Both the position numbers and the translations under genes were made by a program. A DNA stretch of 64,000 nt from Laguncularia racemosa (lineage: Eukaryota > Streptophyta > Magnoliopsida > Myrtales > Combretaceae), in NCBI GenBank assembly GCA_037954665.1, contig JBBMOL010000065.1, positions 1,674,001 through 1,738,000 of the forward strand. The letters run 5' to 3'. Below the pieces are notes generated by a model. The model was not told the origin of the DNA. It worked only from the letters and a program-made list of their open reading frames with translations, and did no database searches. Below are positions 1-12,245 of the stretch, piece by piece. Position 1 is the stretch's first letter; the number at the start of each line of letters is the position of its first letter.

Positions 1-1097
1 TTATAAAATATTTCAAAATTTTGGATAATATCAACCAGTCATTTTTAAATTTAAGAAAAATTTAAAAAAAAAAATTAGATATTTGTTTCCATTTCCATAT
101 CTTATAGATTTTTAGGTATCAATATTTTTGTTCCTATAATTTATCCTAATTTAGGACTTAATTGCAAATATTCCAAAAGTTTTAAAACTTCCATGCATTT
201 TTTCCTCAACATTTAAAGTTGAACATTAATGATTATATAAGTTATGTTCACACAACCTATGCAATATATTTATATAAAATTGACTTAAAATTAAAAAAAA
301 AAATGTTTTACAAACAAGTTCCTAGATACATCAAAAATATAAATTTATTTCTTAAGTATGCTTATGAAATATCGCGACAAATGTTAGAAACTTAATGTTA
401 AGCAAACTTTGATTAATCCATCAATAGTAAATAGTCAACATTAATAGTAAACACACAGGTGACCTATTTCATACAAATATTGTATTCCATAGGAGGAGGT
501 AGCTATTTTTAATTTTCACTCATTTGATTTTTTTTTTAAATTTATAAATCAATAGATAGAATATAGCATCATTAACGATGACATCATATATTTTTTAACA
601 ATCTTAATCATTAATTATACATAATAATATCTTAAAGGGATAAATTAAGAAAATTTAAGAAAACGTAAATAAAAAAAAATCCAAATCCGTATTTGTCTTA
701 TTATTCTTGTTGTTGTGTGCTTGGGTCCAAAGGAAGAGTTAATATGGAAATTTGAATCAGAGCCAGAGGTATTTTTTTATTTTTTATTTATTTCTGGTTG
801 ATACAAAAGAAATTCAACACTTTTTGTCATTTATTTCCAGAAACAAATGTGATGTACGAGATGTTTTTGTTTTCTGGTGGAAAAGCTGGCTTATTTGGAG
901 ATTTTTGTGCAGATTTCTTGGTGACTTACAATGTTTTGTGGTTCCAAGCCTATTGGATTTACTGTGCATACAGTGAATGTAGAACCATCCTGGTTGACCC
1001 TAAACTTTAAAAAAAAATATTCCATCCTTATAAAATTATCTAAAGGAAACAAATATTAGTAGAAAAAATAGTTAAATAATTATTTTAAATAATTAGG

Positions 1098-1590
1098 ATT
1101 GTAAATGAATTGGACCGCTCACGAGCTACTCGAATTAAACTCAACTCAAGCTTGATTAGTAAACAAGTTGAACTTGAACTCAAAATAAAACTCACTTATT
1201 TAAATTAGTTGAGCTTAAGCTTCTTTTTAAGCTTGTAAGTTAGCTTGGAAGGCATGCAAATAGGTTCACAAGGTTAATGAAGCAACTTGCGAACAAACTC
1301 TTATTTATATTATTAATTAGTTAATTTGCGAATAAGATCGTAAGTAGATTTTCATTTATATCATTAATAAATTAACTTGTAAGTAAATTCTTGTTTGTAT
1401 TGTTAATAAGTCAATTTATTAATAAGCTTGTAAACAAGCGTATATAAGTCTATTTAATATTCGAACTTGAGTTTAGGCTCATTTGTTTAGATGAACTTGA
1501 GTTTTAAATGTCTTCACGAGCCTAAACTTAAACTCAAGCTCAAGTTCAACTTTGTAATTTTCAAACCCGATAAAGGTTTTGCTTGACTTG
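1098..1590. repeat. Degenerate dispersed repeat rich in 'gagcttgag'-type words
   Basis: The stretch is dominated by variants of caagcttga, ctcaagctc and gaacttgagtt, in both orientations. Blocks with the same vocabulary occur at about 18640-19090, 24410-24560 and 51500-51780. This word composition is common in old non-autonomous plant DNA transposons. Clear terminal inverted repeats and a target-site duplication were not found, so the class is open. Confidence 0.35.
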
Positions 1591-3680
1591 AATTCAATAA
1601 TTTTTCTTGTGAATCATATATGTTTATTTTTTATGTTTTTTAAGATTGTATTTATTTTATCTAGTAAAATAAATTTTTATACTATCAAATATATAATATA
1701 AATTTTTTGAATTTTATCTAATATTTTAAAATCTTTTATTTAATAACTTAATTTACTATATAAATTAAATAAATTAAAAATTTTATCTAATCTAATATAA
1801 TAAAATAATAATAACAAAACGTACCATGTGGCATGTTTTACGTCAACAGTATTTAACAAAGTCATAATTGCAGTGCAATGATTATCATATATTTGCACGA
1901 CTTTTCATAATATCTTCCTCGTTTTATAGTATTGAAAATTTTCATTCTCCATTTAAAAATAAATCTAAATATTCATTCTGTGATATGTAATTTTATTTGA
2001 AAAAAAATGAAAAATCAAATGTCCATTCTATATCCAAACAAATCCTTATTTATTTAACTTTCTCTGCTTGATGAATTAAATCCTTATTTACGAAATAAAT
2101 TACAGTAAAAATTCAATCAATGATATTATAATAAAAATGGCTTAATGAAATTATCTTTTATTTGCATAATTCAAAGTTTAAGAGCTTAATTCTACGATTT
2201 CTTCAATGTTTTAGGGACTTTTACAAGTTAACTTTAAGGGGCATGTTCGAAGACAGGTGTAAAAATAAACTTTTTGATGAAGTAAATGCTCAAGTTTGAA
2301 AAGGTAAAAACTTTTCTTAAGTCTCTTAATTATTATATTGAACACTCATTAATGAAAACCTAAATACATTTATCTATTAAGATAAAATAAAGGAAATTTT
2401 CATTTTATATTTTTGTATTTTCATCATCTATCACTTCTTCATATCTATGTTTTTGTTTTTAATACTTTACATAACTATTAGAGATTAAGTATTGATTTTT
2501 TATTAGTCATGATAATTGAATGATATACTAAAAATAATAAAAATTAGAAGAAATAAAAGTAAAAGAAAATAATATATACAAAAATCTAGCTAATTTCTTA
2601 ACCCTCTTTATGGTAAGTATACAGATATCATTACTCCTCTAAATTTCATAACCACATAATGTCATAATTTGAGGATATTAATGTTTCATTTCAATATTTC
2701 ATTTGCAAGAGAACAAGAAGAGAAATTCTAATAAGAGTTTATTTGGTTTATTTTATCTTTATTTATTCGGTATTTGTTTCATGTCTATTCGAATATGAAT
2801 GTTTAGCTAGAATCAAATGAAACCCAAATGAAAAAATATATATACAATTATACATATATTCTTATTAGAAAAACAAAATCTCTAAACTTTATTTTGAAAC
2901 ATAGATAAATTGGATATAAATTAGATAATTTATACAAATGCTAGTTTTCAAATAAATATAAATAAGATACAGATTAGATGCAGATCAAATATAAATTAAA
3001 TATAAATAAGATATGATCAATTCAAAAGAGGTCCTAAAAGAAGATGAAGAAGAGATAATGTTCAACAGTAAAAATACAAATATACTAAAATGAAATTTAT
3101 CTTCTAACTAATAGTGACAAGTAAGGAAAAAAAATATATAAATACGCAAAGTAAGAAATGTTAGAATGCAGGTATATAAATATATTAAAATAAAAAATAT
3201 ATCCTAAAATATAAATTAATTCTTGTGTGTGAAGACACCACCAATCCAAAAACTTCTCCCGCCCGTAGTCCCAGAAATGTCTGACAAAGCCAGACATGTT
3301 TCCGGCTTTTACTGAGTTTAAATTTAAAGAAAAGTCACTCATACTTAATGTGTGTCCCACAAAGAGACATCAAGCAAAGATCTTGGCCATGGCTAACCTT
3401 GAGAGAATAGGGTTTTAAGATTTACTGTTGTTAAAAAATAATTTTCAAAATCAGTATGTGAAAAACTAATTCGGAAATTACCACTATAAAATGGAAAATG
3501 ATATTAAAAAATTGAAATAAATCAATAATATTTTATAAATTTTATTATCTAAACAAGTGTATGTTTAAATGATTCAATCCTTATTTAATATATATATTTT
3601 TTACTTATTTTTTTCACTATTTGCCATTTTTCTTATAAAATACTATCTCAAAGATATGTTTTAGTTCTGCTCCTTATTCC

Positions 3681-4097
3681 TTAAGGAGCAAACTCAAAAG
3701 TCTGGAAGAGACTTGGAAGAAGTTCAACTGAGTCAAGATCCCATTCATCCATTAATGCATCATTAACATAACCATGAGCTATTATAGAAATCAACCACCC
3801 CAAAGCCGCTACTGTCTTACGCCCGACTTCGTCATGGCAGCATCCAAGAGCCTTGACAAAGTCGTCACCATCATACAAGCATTTGGTGGTGCAACTATTG
3901 CCAGAGAGTTCCATCGCTGGTTAGCTTCTTTGAACTTTGATTGTCATGGCAACTCTAGTGGATTCTATGATGAATACTCAGTGTCTACTTTGCTGCCAAA
4001 GTGTGTCATGAAGATGTGTGTTTTAGTAAATTGCATGATTGTCAAACTCACGGTTCTACTTACAATTAAAGATATAGAAATGTATGAAACTATATAA
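3681..4097. other. Short region open on both strands, unidentified
   Basis: A 77-codon minus-strand frame (3681-3914) and an overlapping 107-codon plus-strand frame (3774-4097) are both open here, in DNA richer in G+C than its surroundings. The minus-strand product reads as plausible protein, with segments such as DDFVKALGCCHDE and NDALMDEWDLDS, but I recognise no family. The minus frame is closed by a stop just upstream of its ATG. It may be a pseudogene fragment or a remnant of a mobile element. Confidence 0.2.
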
Positions 4098-4509
4098 AAT
4101 CAATGGAATTGGAAATTTATAAAATCAAACTTATAAACTCATAATTTTATTAAAAATCTATACTTAAATGATTTTACATCCATTTTAATTATAAAAACTT
4201 CATAAAATTATATAATTAATCCATAATTTTAGCAACTATACTTATGCATAGGTCTCCATGGTGGCTAATAAGTGCTTAGTCTCCATGATTGGACCAAGAT
4301 ACAACCAAGGTATATGTTCCTTATGAAAAATGCCATTTTCAAGAAAACATGTAAACATAAAATTGCAAGTAGATGATGCGTTTTCTTAAATGAAAACACA
4401 TGTCACAAATGCATTTTATTTGCTTTCAATGACCAAACATGGAGCAAAACTAAAGATGGTATTTGTTTAGGAAAAATGCTAAGTCTTTTAGTATAATTAC
4501 TTTCATAGT

Positions 4510-4921
4510 TGTTAGTATGTAGAACAGTAGAAGGCTATTAGATTAAGATTAAGATCGAAAAGGTGAAATTAGTATTTACTTAGGAAAATATCGAAGCATA
4601 GAATGGTTTATAAGAAATAATAGAATAAAATTGAGTGTTGAGAATTGGGGTAGCTTTGTATATTTCTTAATCTTTTCACTTGGTTACAAATGAGTGAAAT
4701 GTGCCTATTTATAGGCTTTCTTCTTCTTAATGAATTGTGGAAATCAATTCCATCTAACAAGTATAATGCATTATGTAGAAGAATATAACTACCTTCTAAA
4801 TTGTTTTATGAAAAGATCTCAGCTAACTTATTATAGATCTTACACCTAGCATACCTTATAGAATAAAAATATTGCAACGGACTTAGCATAAAACTTGGGC
4901 GAAAATGAATAAGTTTTAACG
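4510..4921 (-). repeat. 3' LTR of the copia element
   Basis: It starts TGTTAGTATG and ends TTTTAACG; the partner LTR ends TTTTAACA, so the terminal TG..CA has lost its last A here. It shares long segments with 8635-9035, including the 'ctatttataggctttct' stretch, but with many substitutions and small indels. Confidence 0.85.
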
Positions 4922-4949
4922 CTCCTCCTTGATACACTTTGACCTAACT

Positions 4950-6400
4950 ACAAGCATATATTGTAGCATCTGGAACTTTGCTTATGGGAGTGCCTTCATG
5001 AATCTATCAACAACTTGTTATTCTATTATGCAATAATTTCTCTCAATTTTCTTATTTATCATAGCTTCTCTCAAGAAGTGATATTTGATGGAAATGTGCT
5101 TTATCCGACTATGATGTACAAGGTTCTTTGTCATTGCTATAGCTAATTTGTTATCATATAATATTATAATTAGAGTATTCTATGACTCTCCCATGTCTCC
5201 TAAAATTCTTCAAAGCAATTTTGCTTGATTGACAGTACCTAATGCTGCAATATACTCAGCTTTTGCTAAAGACTATGCAACTACTTCTTACTTCTTTAAT
5301 GCTTAGGAAAATATCCTTGATCCCAAGTTGAATGCATAAATGGGTGTACTCTTCATATCATCAATAGATCCTACCCAATCATTGTTTGTATATCTTATCA
5401 ATTTGAAGTTGCTTGTTTGAATGTATTATATACTCTATTCTTTAGGACATTACAAGTATTGTAGCATCCACTTTGCTACTCTAAAGTGGCCTTGACTAGA
5501 ATTTTGCATGAACCTTAATAAAAGACTTGTAGCATATGTTATGTTTAGGTACGTCATTACTGGGTATAGTATGCTTCGTATAAGGCTTTTGTATTTGGAT
5601 GCATTAATTGCTTGTGATCCATCCTTTTTCTACATCTTCTCATTTTATTGCTAATGGTGTAGCCACTACTTTACAATTATCATATTGAATTTCTTCAATA
5701 AATTTTTGTGTACTTCTTTTAGTAGATAAATATCCCACTATCTTCCTGACAAACTTCAATACCAAGAAAAACTACATCAAACCAAGTCTATCACTTTAAA
5801 GGCCTTCATCATCTCTTTTTTGAACCTTGAGACCATACTTTAATTATTGCTTGTACGCATGAGATTGTCTATGTACAAGAAAACAACAAGAGTATTATTA
5901 CCTTGGGTCTTAATGGAAAGAGTAAGTTCATTGTAGCTGCTCCTAAATCCTTATTCAGTAAAATATTTATCAATTCTACTATACCAAGCTCTTGGTACTT
6001 ACTTGAGACCATATGGTGTTTTCCTCAATTTGAGCACCTTGTGCTCTTCACCTTTTTCTTTGAATCTTGGTGGTCATTCCACATATATAACTTCCTTCAA
6101 ATAGCCATTTAAGAACGTTGATTTCACATCAAGTTGGTATATTCTCCAACCTTTCCATGCTATAAGTGTAATCGAGGCTTGAATGGTTGAGTGATTGAAC
6201 AATAATCTCATTATAGTCCACTTAAAGAATTAGGGATTACCCCTTTGCTACTAACTGGCCTTCGTGTTTTTTAATTGAGCCATCAAGGCTGGTCTTTACT
6301 TTATAGACCCACTTGACTCCAGTGACATCTTTGTTACTTGGTCAATCCATGAGCTCTAATGTTTCATTCTTTTTAATCATGTTTATTTGACAATGAGTTA
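4950..6400 (-). pseudogene. Copia reverse transcriptase and RNase H remnant
   Basis: Read on the minus strand, typical copia RT blocks follow each other. KVLKLRKTPYGLK with a downstream RAWYSRID lies around 5960-6060. LYIDNLM lies at 5858-5878, in the place of the LYVDDLL catalytic box. AKAEYIAALG, the RNase H block, lies around 5230-5270. The second catalytic aspartate has become asparagine, and in-frame stops are frequent. Confidence 0.75.
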
Positions 6401-6652
6401 CATGGTTTTGAGGTTGTATATTTTATATTCTATAGATTGTTTGTTATAGCTAAGGAAGATGCCTCTTTTAGTCCTTTCTTCTAATTTATGCCTCTTCATT
6501 GCTAGAGTGTGTATATAACAAATACTTCCATGTACACGAAGATGTTATGTTGATGTCTTTTGTCCACTTTAAGCTTTAATTTGTGTTTCGTTTCGTATAG
6601 CTTTAGTTGGATATCCATTGAGTAGATAGAATGTTGTGTACATTGCTTTAGC

Positions 6653-7200
6653 CTAAAACATCTTTAGCATCCTTTTCTCTTCCATCATGGATCTAGTGAT
6701 TTCTATCACTGTGTGAGTTTTTCTTTTTGACACACTATTTTGTTTTTGTGTATATCTAATTGTAAGTTGGTATTCTACTTCTTCATCTTCACAAACTTTT
6801 TTAAACTCTTTTGAGATATATCCTTTTCCTTTATCACTTCTTATTGTTTTAATATAATTACCATTATGTTTCTTCACAAAAATCTTAAATTTCTTGAAAC
6901 TCTAGAATACTTCTAATCTTTCATGCATAAAATAGACCCATGTTATCTTAGTGTAGTCATCAATAGAGGATACGATACTTACTTTTCTTAAGGATTCTCA
7001 TGGGTCTACAAACATCTTTGCTTATAAGCTTTAAAGGCACTTTAGTTCTCCATGCCTAGCTAGAAGGAAAAGGTTTCCTATGTTGTCTTCCAAGCATGTA
7101 GCCTTTACAAACTTTCATAGCTTCTTTGTGACTAGTAGATTTGACACCATGTTCTTTTGTTGTAGTACCTTCAACCCTTGGAAATTTAAACGACTAAGTC
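6653..7200 (-). pseudogene. Copia integrase remnant
   Basis: The minus-strand frame 6653-6877 contains IRSDKGKGYISKEF, equivalent to the RSDNGGEY/F-SKEF block with the second catalytic Asp of integrase. It also contains QKQNSVSKRK, equivalent to the QQNGVAERKN block. In the second motif the catalytic glutamate of the DDE triad is replaced by lysine. Frames are broken on both sides, so it cannot make a working enzyme. Confidence 0.75.
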
Positions 7201-8044
7201 TCTTATGCCAAAGTAACGACTCATACTAATTTGCTTTCATAACCACTTATGTTTTCTAGTGCCAATAGATGAGGAAATTTCTTTGTTATTACATCTTAAC
7301 TTTAGCAATTTCTTTACTCACCTTCCATATCATATATAGTGCAAGGGTCTCCTTTAAATAGCAAGGAGTATCATCTTTCCATCATCTGTCTAACATTGAG
7401 TAGATTTGTCTCCATACTTAGTACCTTTCTTTGTCTTGATGGCAATAGTACATTTTTCTTCAATGTCCACTAACTCTCTATTGCTAAGCCTCACTTTAGA
7501 AATGATAGATGTGTTTATATATTAGAAGAAATTTTTAGTACTTGTTTTGTGGTTACTAAAACCACAATCTAAATACCATATATCTCCTTTTGTTGGAGAA
7601 GCAACATGATAAGTATATAATTGATAATCCTTTTTCTCTTTAGAGTAGTTAGCTCAATACTCCTCCTTAAAATGATAGCTTTCTATAAGATGACCAAATT
7701 TCATACAATTTTGATATTGTGGTTTTCCCTTATGACAATAATCTTTTTTCAAATGACTGGTTTTGTTGTAAATTCGACATGATGGATGCTTTCTTTTATC
7801 TCTTCCATTTCTTTTATTTCCAATTTTTCTATTTTTACTTCTCCTTTCACCATTTTTAAATTTCTGTGATCTAAGACTTAGTTTAAGCTAAAAAAGCATT
7901 CTTCAATTTAGTGATGTCATGCCTATTCAATCTCCTTTCATATTCATATAGAGAGCTAATTAATTAAGTTATTGACAAAGTAGCTAAATCTTTCATTTCC
8001 TCAATGGTAGTGATGATTGAGTCATTATTTTTTTGAAAGTGTGA

Positions 8045-8530
8045 TTAATGTTTTTTCAACTGCCCTTTTATTTGTAATAGTTTTTTTTTTCTATATGCTC
8101 TCATTTGAGTAATTATTTCATTGATCTTGGCGTAATAGTCCCCTATGGTCTCAGAATCTAGCATTTTAATATTTTCAAAATCTTGTCTTAGTGTTTGAAG
8201 TTTAAGAAGATGCACCTTTTTGCTTCCTTGAAACTCATCCTTCAATGTATTCCATGCTTGCTTTTGTGTTGGTAACTGTACTAATTCTTAGAAAATTTTT
8301 ATCCATCAATGCCAATTGGATATCATATAAGGCCTTGCAATCTTTTCCTTATTGGATTTAAATTTAGCTAATTGTGACGCTGATAGAGCAAACGTATTTT
8401 TTAGCAAAGTAATGCCATTTTTTATGGTATCCCATAGATCTTTATGATAAAAAGTGGGTTCTCATTTTGATGGAGCATTAGTAATCATTTCTCTAGAAAA
8501 TATTGGAAGTGATATTGGATTACTTGATTT
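8045..8530 (-). pseudogene. Copia gag (UBN2-type) remnant
   Basis: An open minus-strand stretch at 8045-8245 shows the copia gag pattern of a leucine-rich helix followed by ETIGDYYAKINEIITQMRAY. That is the 'S-V-x-E-Y-F-x-R-x-x-x-L-V-N-Q-M-R' region of UBN2 gag proteins. Coding similarity continues upstream, towards 8530, in broken frames. A degenerate zinc knuckle lies near 7640-7760. Stops prevent any full-length Gag. Confidence 0.7.
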
Positions 8531-8634
8531 GATGGTTGCCACAAATATAACTTAATGAAGTAGGTTTTAGGGTTTTAGAAAAATATTTGATAGAATTATA
8601 TCTAGTAGATAACCAAACCAAGCTTTGATACCAT

Positions 8635-9035
8635 TGTTAGTATGTAGAAGGCTACTAGATTAGATTAATATAGAAAAGATGAAGATGGTATTTGTTTAGG
8701 AAAGTATTAAAATATAAAATGGTTTATAAGAGATGATAAAATAAAATGAAAAGTGTTTAGAATTGGAAAAGTTTCGTATATTTTTAGTTTTTTTGGCTTG
8801 GTTACAAATGAAGTGAGATATGCTTATTTATAGGCTTTCTCTTTCTCAATGAATTATGGAGTTCAATTTCATTTGGTAGTTATAATGCGTTATGTAGAAG
8901 ATTATAATTATCTTCTAGAATGTGTCATGGAATTAACAAAAATATTCTAGATATTGGACCTAACATATTTTCCAAAATGCAAATGTTGTAATGAACTTGA
9001 GTTAACACATGAGCGAACGTGGATCAATTTTAACA
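8635..9035 (-). repeat. 5' LTR of the copia element
   Basis: It starts TGTTAGTATG and ends TTTTAACA, and is the partner of 4510-4921. The adjacent inner sequence, read on the minus strand, begins ATGGTATCAAAGC. This is the usual tRNA-iMet primer-binding site (TGGTATCAGAGC) with one change, and it fixes the element's direction. Confidence 0.85.
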
Positions 9036-9458
9036 ATAGTGATATTTTCCAATTTAGTTTTCTATGAATTGGTTTTTAAAAATTATTTTTTTAAAAAAAA
9101 AACACAATATTTTAACCCAATCATCAACTAACATTACTATCTTTTATAATGGGTCGATTGTAAATACATCTTTTTATAGGCTAAATCTTCTATCTTTAAA
9201 ATTGAGCATCTTTTTATCCTTAATTCTAAAAAAAAAAAAAGGTTTTGTCAAACCCATGTATGACCATTTGTATTTGATAAAAATAAGTAAAAAGGATTAA
9301 GTATGAAAAATATTCCAAAAACTAAAACAATAAAAGTATTAGTTTATTAAAGATTTTATGTAATTTTTTTATTTATCCATTGTAAATTGATAATATAAGA
9401 TTTGAAAATATCTTTTTAAAGATTTATGAGTCAGATAGTAGAGAATGAAAGACTAAGA

Positions 9459-10108
9459 TTACATGAAAATAGGACTATTTATTGAATTGAATCAAACCAC
9501 ACTGAATCGCAAATATATGGTTTTTTAATATTTTGATTTGGTTTATGGTTTGGTTAAGAGATAGTTCAAATAATTTACGGTTTGGTTCGAGAGGTCAAAC
9601 TAAACTGAATTGCTCAAACTTAAACTAAACTACTTCTTATTAAAAAATATAAGTTATGGGATATTTTTTAATTTTAAATTTTATTAACATGTTTATTTAA
9701 CCTTATTTACTTTTTTTTTTTCGGTCATCTGCCATTATACTTTTAATATCCACAGCCCATCTTTGTCTCTCATTTTTCAAGTAAATAAGCGTGTATTTAC
9801 TATTACTTAAAATGTAATGTTATTATGATAAAATATTATATGGCTTACATTATTGCATAATATTTTTCAATTTGAATATTAAATTTGATTAAAAACTTGA
9901 ATTGCTATTAATGCAATTAACTAAAATAAGATGTTTTTAGAAGCAATATGAATTGGATTGAATCAAACTGCATTTTAAGTGGTTTGGTTTAGAACCTTGA
10001 ACCAATAAAAGCGATTCAATTCATTAAGGGTTTGAATTGAATCATTTCAAATGAGGTTTGGCCCCTAAACCAAACTAAATCATGAACACTCTTACATGAA
10101 AATGGGAC
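9459..10108. repeat. MITE-like repeat rich in 'ggtttggtt' words, flanked by a 17-bp direct repeat
   Basis: The sequence between two near-identical 17-mers (9459-9475 and 10092-10108; one mismatch) is filled with variants of ggtttggtt, aaaccaaac and ttgaattgaat. It ends with a CATGAACACTCT-like edge that resembles the TIRs of hAT-type plant MITEs. The left edge (aggactatttattg) fits an imperfect inverted partner. No coding capacity is seen. Confidence 0.5.
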
Positions 10109-10202
10109 AAAAAAGTATCTTTGTATTTTACAATTCTTCTATTTATAGCTACTCGATTATTTCAATTACTAAATATATTTCTTACAAGAATGTCAAAAGA
10201 CC

Positions 10203-10715
10203 TTTAATTGGGGTGAGCAGATATAGGGCGGATAGAGTATGAGATTCTACTTGTATCTTATTTTATAAAGTACAAGTTTTAAAAAATTTGAGCTAAAACT
10301 TACTCTATAATATCTTGAAACCACTGTCTAAAGTATACCCTATTACATAGTACCTTATGGAATTTGTAAATTATTAGTTATTTGGAGCTATTAACTTATA
10401 AGCTTAAACTCTCTTTTTTTAAAGTAAAATATTGATTGGTTGAAAAAATATAATATTATTATTTATTAATATTATTTAATAATATTTTATAAGGTGGATA
10501 TAGAGTTTCTTAAAATCTATAGTTTGTATACTTTATAATACAAGTTTGAAATTAAGTATGGGATGAAGAGGCCTTATGCTCGTACTTATCATATAAGAGT
10601 AGGTTTTAAGAATTTTATATTTAAAATTTATATTATAACTCTTAATATTTGTCTAGTAAATACTCAATACAAAAATATAATAAATATCCTATAAAGTTAT
10701 CCATTCACTCCTATT
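10203..10715. repeat. MITE-like repeat ('ggggtgagcagata' type)
   Basis: The left edge reads ggggtgagcagatatag. The right edge, reversed and complemented, reads aggagtgaatggata, so the ends are imperfect inverted repeats. The interior is AT-rich and non-coding. A related, more decayed block (gagcagatatagaataaatag) lies at about 27430-28120. A clear target-site duplication was not seen. Confidence 0.4.
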
Positions 10716-11444
10716 ATATAATAAAATAAACCAAATTGATTAGGAGAGAAGTTCTTGATGACGTTGGTGTGACATTATTTTATTGTTATACTCGTTTAGT
10801 TTAATTGCCCTAGGCATTTGTCTGTTCTGAAATGTGGAAACTCCAGCGTTTATACAAGATAGCCAATTTATTAAGCCTGAAATTTGTTTAACTTCGAATA
10901 TTTACGAAATGTAAGCTTTTGTTGAATGGATAGTGATTTTTCTTAAAACAATAAAAATAATCTTTCTTTCCCCTATAATGAAAAAATAAAAAAATGTTAA
11001 TTTTTCAAAAGAATTTTCTGCAAAAGAAAAGAAATCTATCAAGATATAAAAGCCTTATTAAATGGTAAAAGAATTAACTAGATGTACATTCGAGTTTGAA
11101 TTAACTTGAATTTACCTATTTTTAGATCATAAATGTATAAATCAGAATTGATTCAGTGAATTGATGCCAATTCACACGATGAATTGACGAATCTGTTACT
11201 GAATTGAACCGACTATCCTAAACTGATTCAAACCGAATTACTAATTTAATCCAATCCTATTTTATATCTAACATTAACTAAAAACAAAGGGTATAAATCA
11301 ACATTTGGTATTTTACCCAAAATATATATATAAAAAAAGGGTTTTGTCTATTTGTGATTGCCTGATTGGGCAACGGCTACGTCTTTTGTTTTGATCGACT
11401 GTTTCTGCACAGCAATCGATACCAACTTTCAAATTTCTTCTCTC

Positions 11445-11483
11445 TCTCTCACTTTCCCTCTCTCTCTCTCTCTCTCTCTCTCT
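11445..11483. repeat. TC microsatellite upstream of the receptor-kinase gene
   Basis: An almost uninterrupted TC dinucleotide run. A second CT run lies at about 11917-11935 and an AC run at about 12062-12081. Pyrimidine-rich runs of this kind are common in plant core promoters and 5' leaders. These lie within 800 bp upstream of the kinase start codon, so they may be transcribed leader sequence. Confidence 0.75.
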
Positions 11484-12245
11484 GCCTCTCCTCTTTATTT
11501 TTGTTCATAAATTTAAGTGCATTAACAATAATAAAACCAAAGAAACATAAATTAAAGAAAAACACATAAAACAGTAAACCGTTAACATTTTCAATATTAA
11601 TTACATATTTTACTAAAAGATTTTCCATTAATAAATGTTCCCTTGCATAGATTAACCGATTTAAAAAGAATATATTTTTTATTTAAAATTAATTATACAT
11701 TTTATAAAAAATAAACACATATCAGCACATAAAATTTACTCTTTTTTATCATCAATAAAATTAAAAAAATTAATTTAATTAATATCTAAATTAACATGTC
11801 TAATTCAGTACTTAACAAAGCTCTAAACACTTTTGTTAGAGCTGAAATATAAACAAAACAAGACAAGATAGAATCATAGGAAAAAAAAAAAAAAACAAAA
11901 AAGAAAGAAGAAGAAGATCTCTCTCTCTCTCTCTCTTCGTGCTCCAAGTTATAATAATTAGCTTTGGCATTTGCAATCCTCCACTCCACGATCATCATCA
12001 TCCCAGAAATTCAACTCCTACCTCCACCGCAACTGCTGCTATCATCATACTTTGAAACGCAACACACACACATACACACACAGTCTCACTCTCTCTGTGC
12101 GTCTGTCTCGTGAAGAAAAGTGAATGCTTTCTCTTTCTACATTCTAACAGTGTGAAACAACTAAACTACTACTAAAACCCAAAGCGTATTTCTGATATCT
12201 CAAAGAAGGTACCTAAAGGAAAACATCTTTAGCTCATAAACGAAA

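Larger units (their letters stand above)
1..4509. other. AT-rich region without a supported gene
   Basis: No convincing exon structure was found. The stretch is AT-rich with many A and T homopolymers. It contains one degenerate dispersed repeat (about 1098-1590) and a short two-strand open region (3681-4097), both listed separately. A patch at 840-1010 is less AT-rich and weakly protein-like, but it has no recognisable domain. It may be the remains of an old insertion. Confidence 0.6.
4510..9035 (-). mobile_element. Ty1/copia LTR retrotransposon, complete but decayed
   Basis: A 4.5-kb element lies between direct LTRs of about 412 bp (4510-4921) and 401 bp (8635-9035). It is bounded by an exact 5-bp target-site duplication, atagt, at 4505-4509 and 9036-9040. 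Transcription is on the minus strand: the primer-binding site complementary to initiator tRNA-Met lies just inside the right-hand LTR (about 8618-8634) and a purine tract just inside the left-hand LTR (4921-4932). Gag, zinc-knuckle, integrase, RT and RNase H remnants follow in the copia order from right to left. Many stops and frameshifts break the polyprotein, and the LTRs have diverged clearly, so this is an old, inactive insertion. Confidence 0.9.

Noticed and set aside
11366..11569. Open frame upstream of the kinase gene
   Set aside because: It runs through a TC microsatellite and gives a Ser/Leu repeat peptide.
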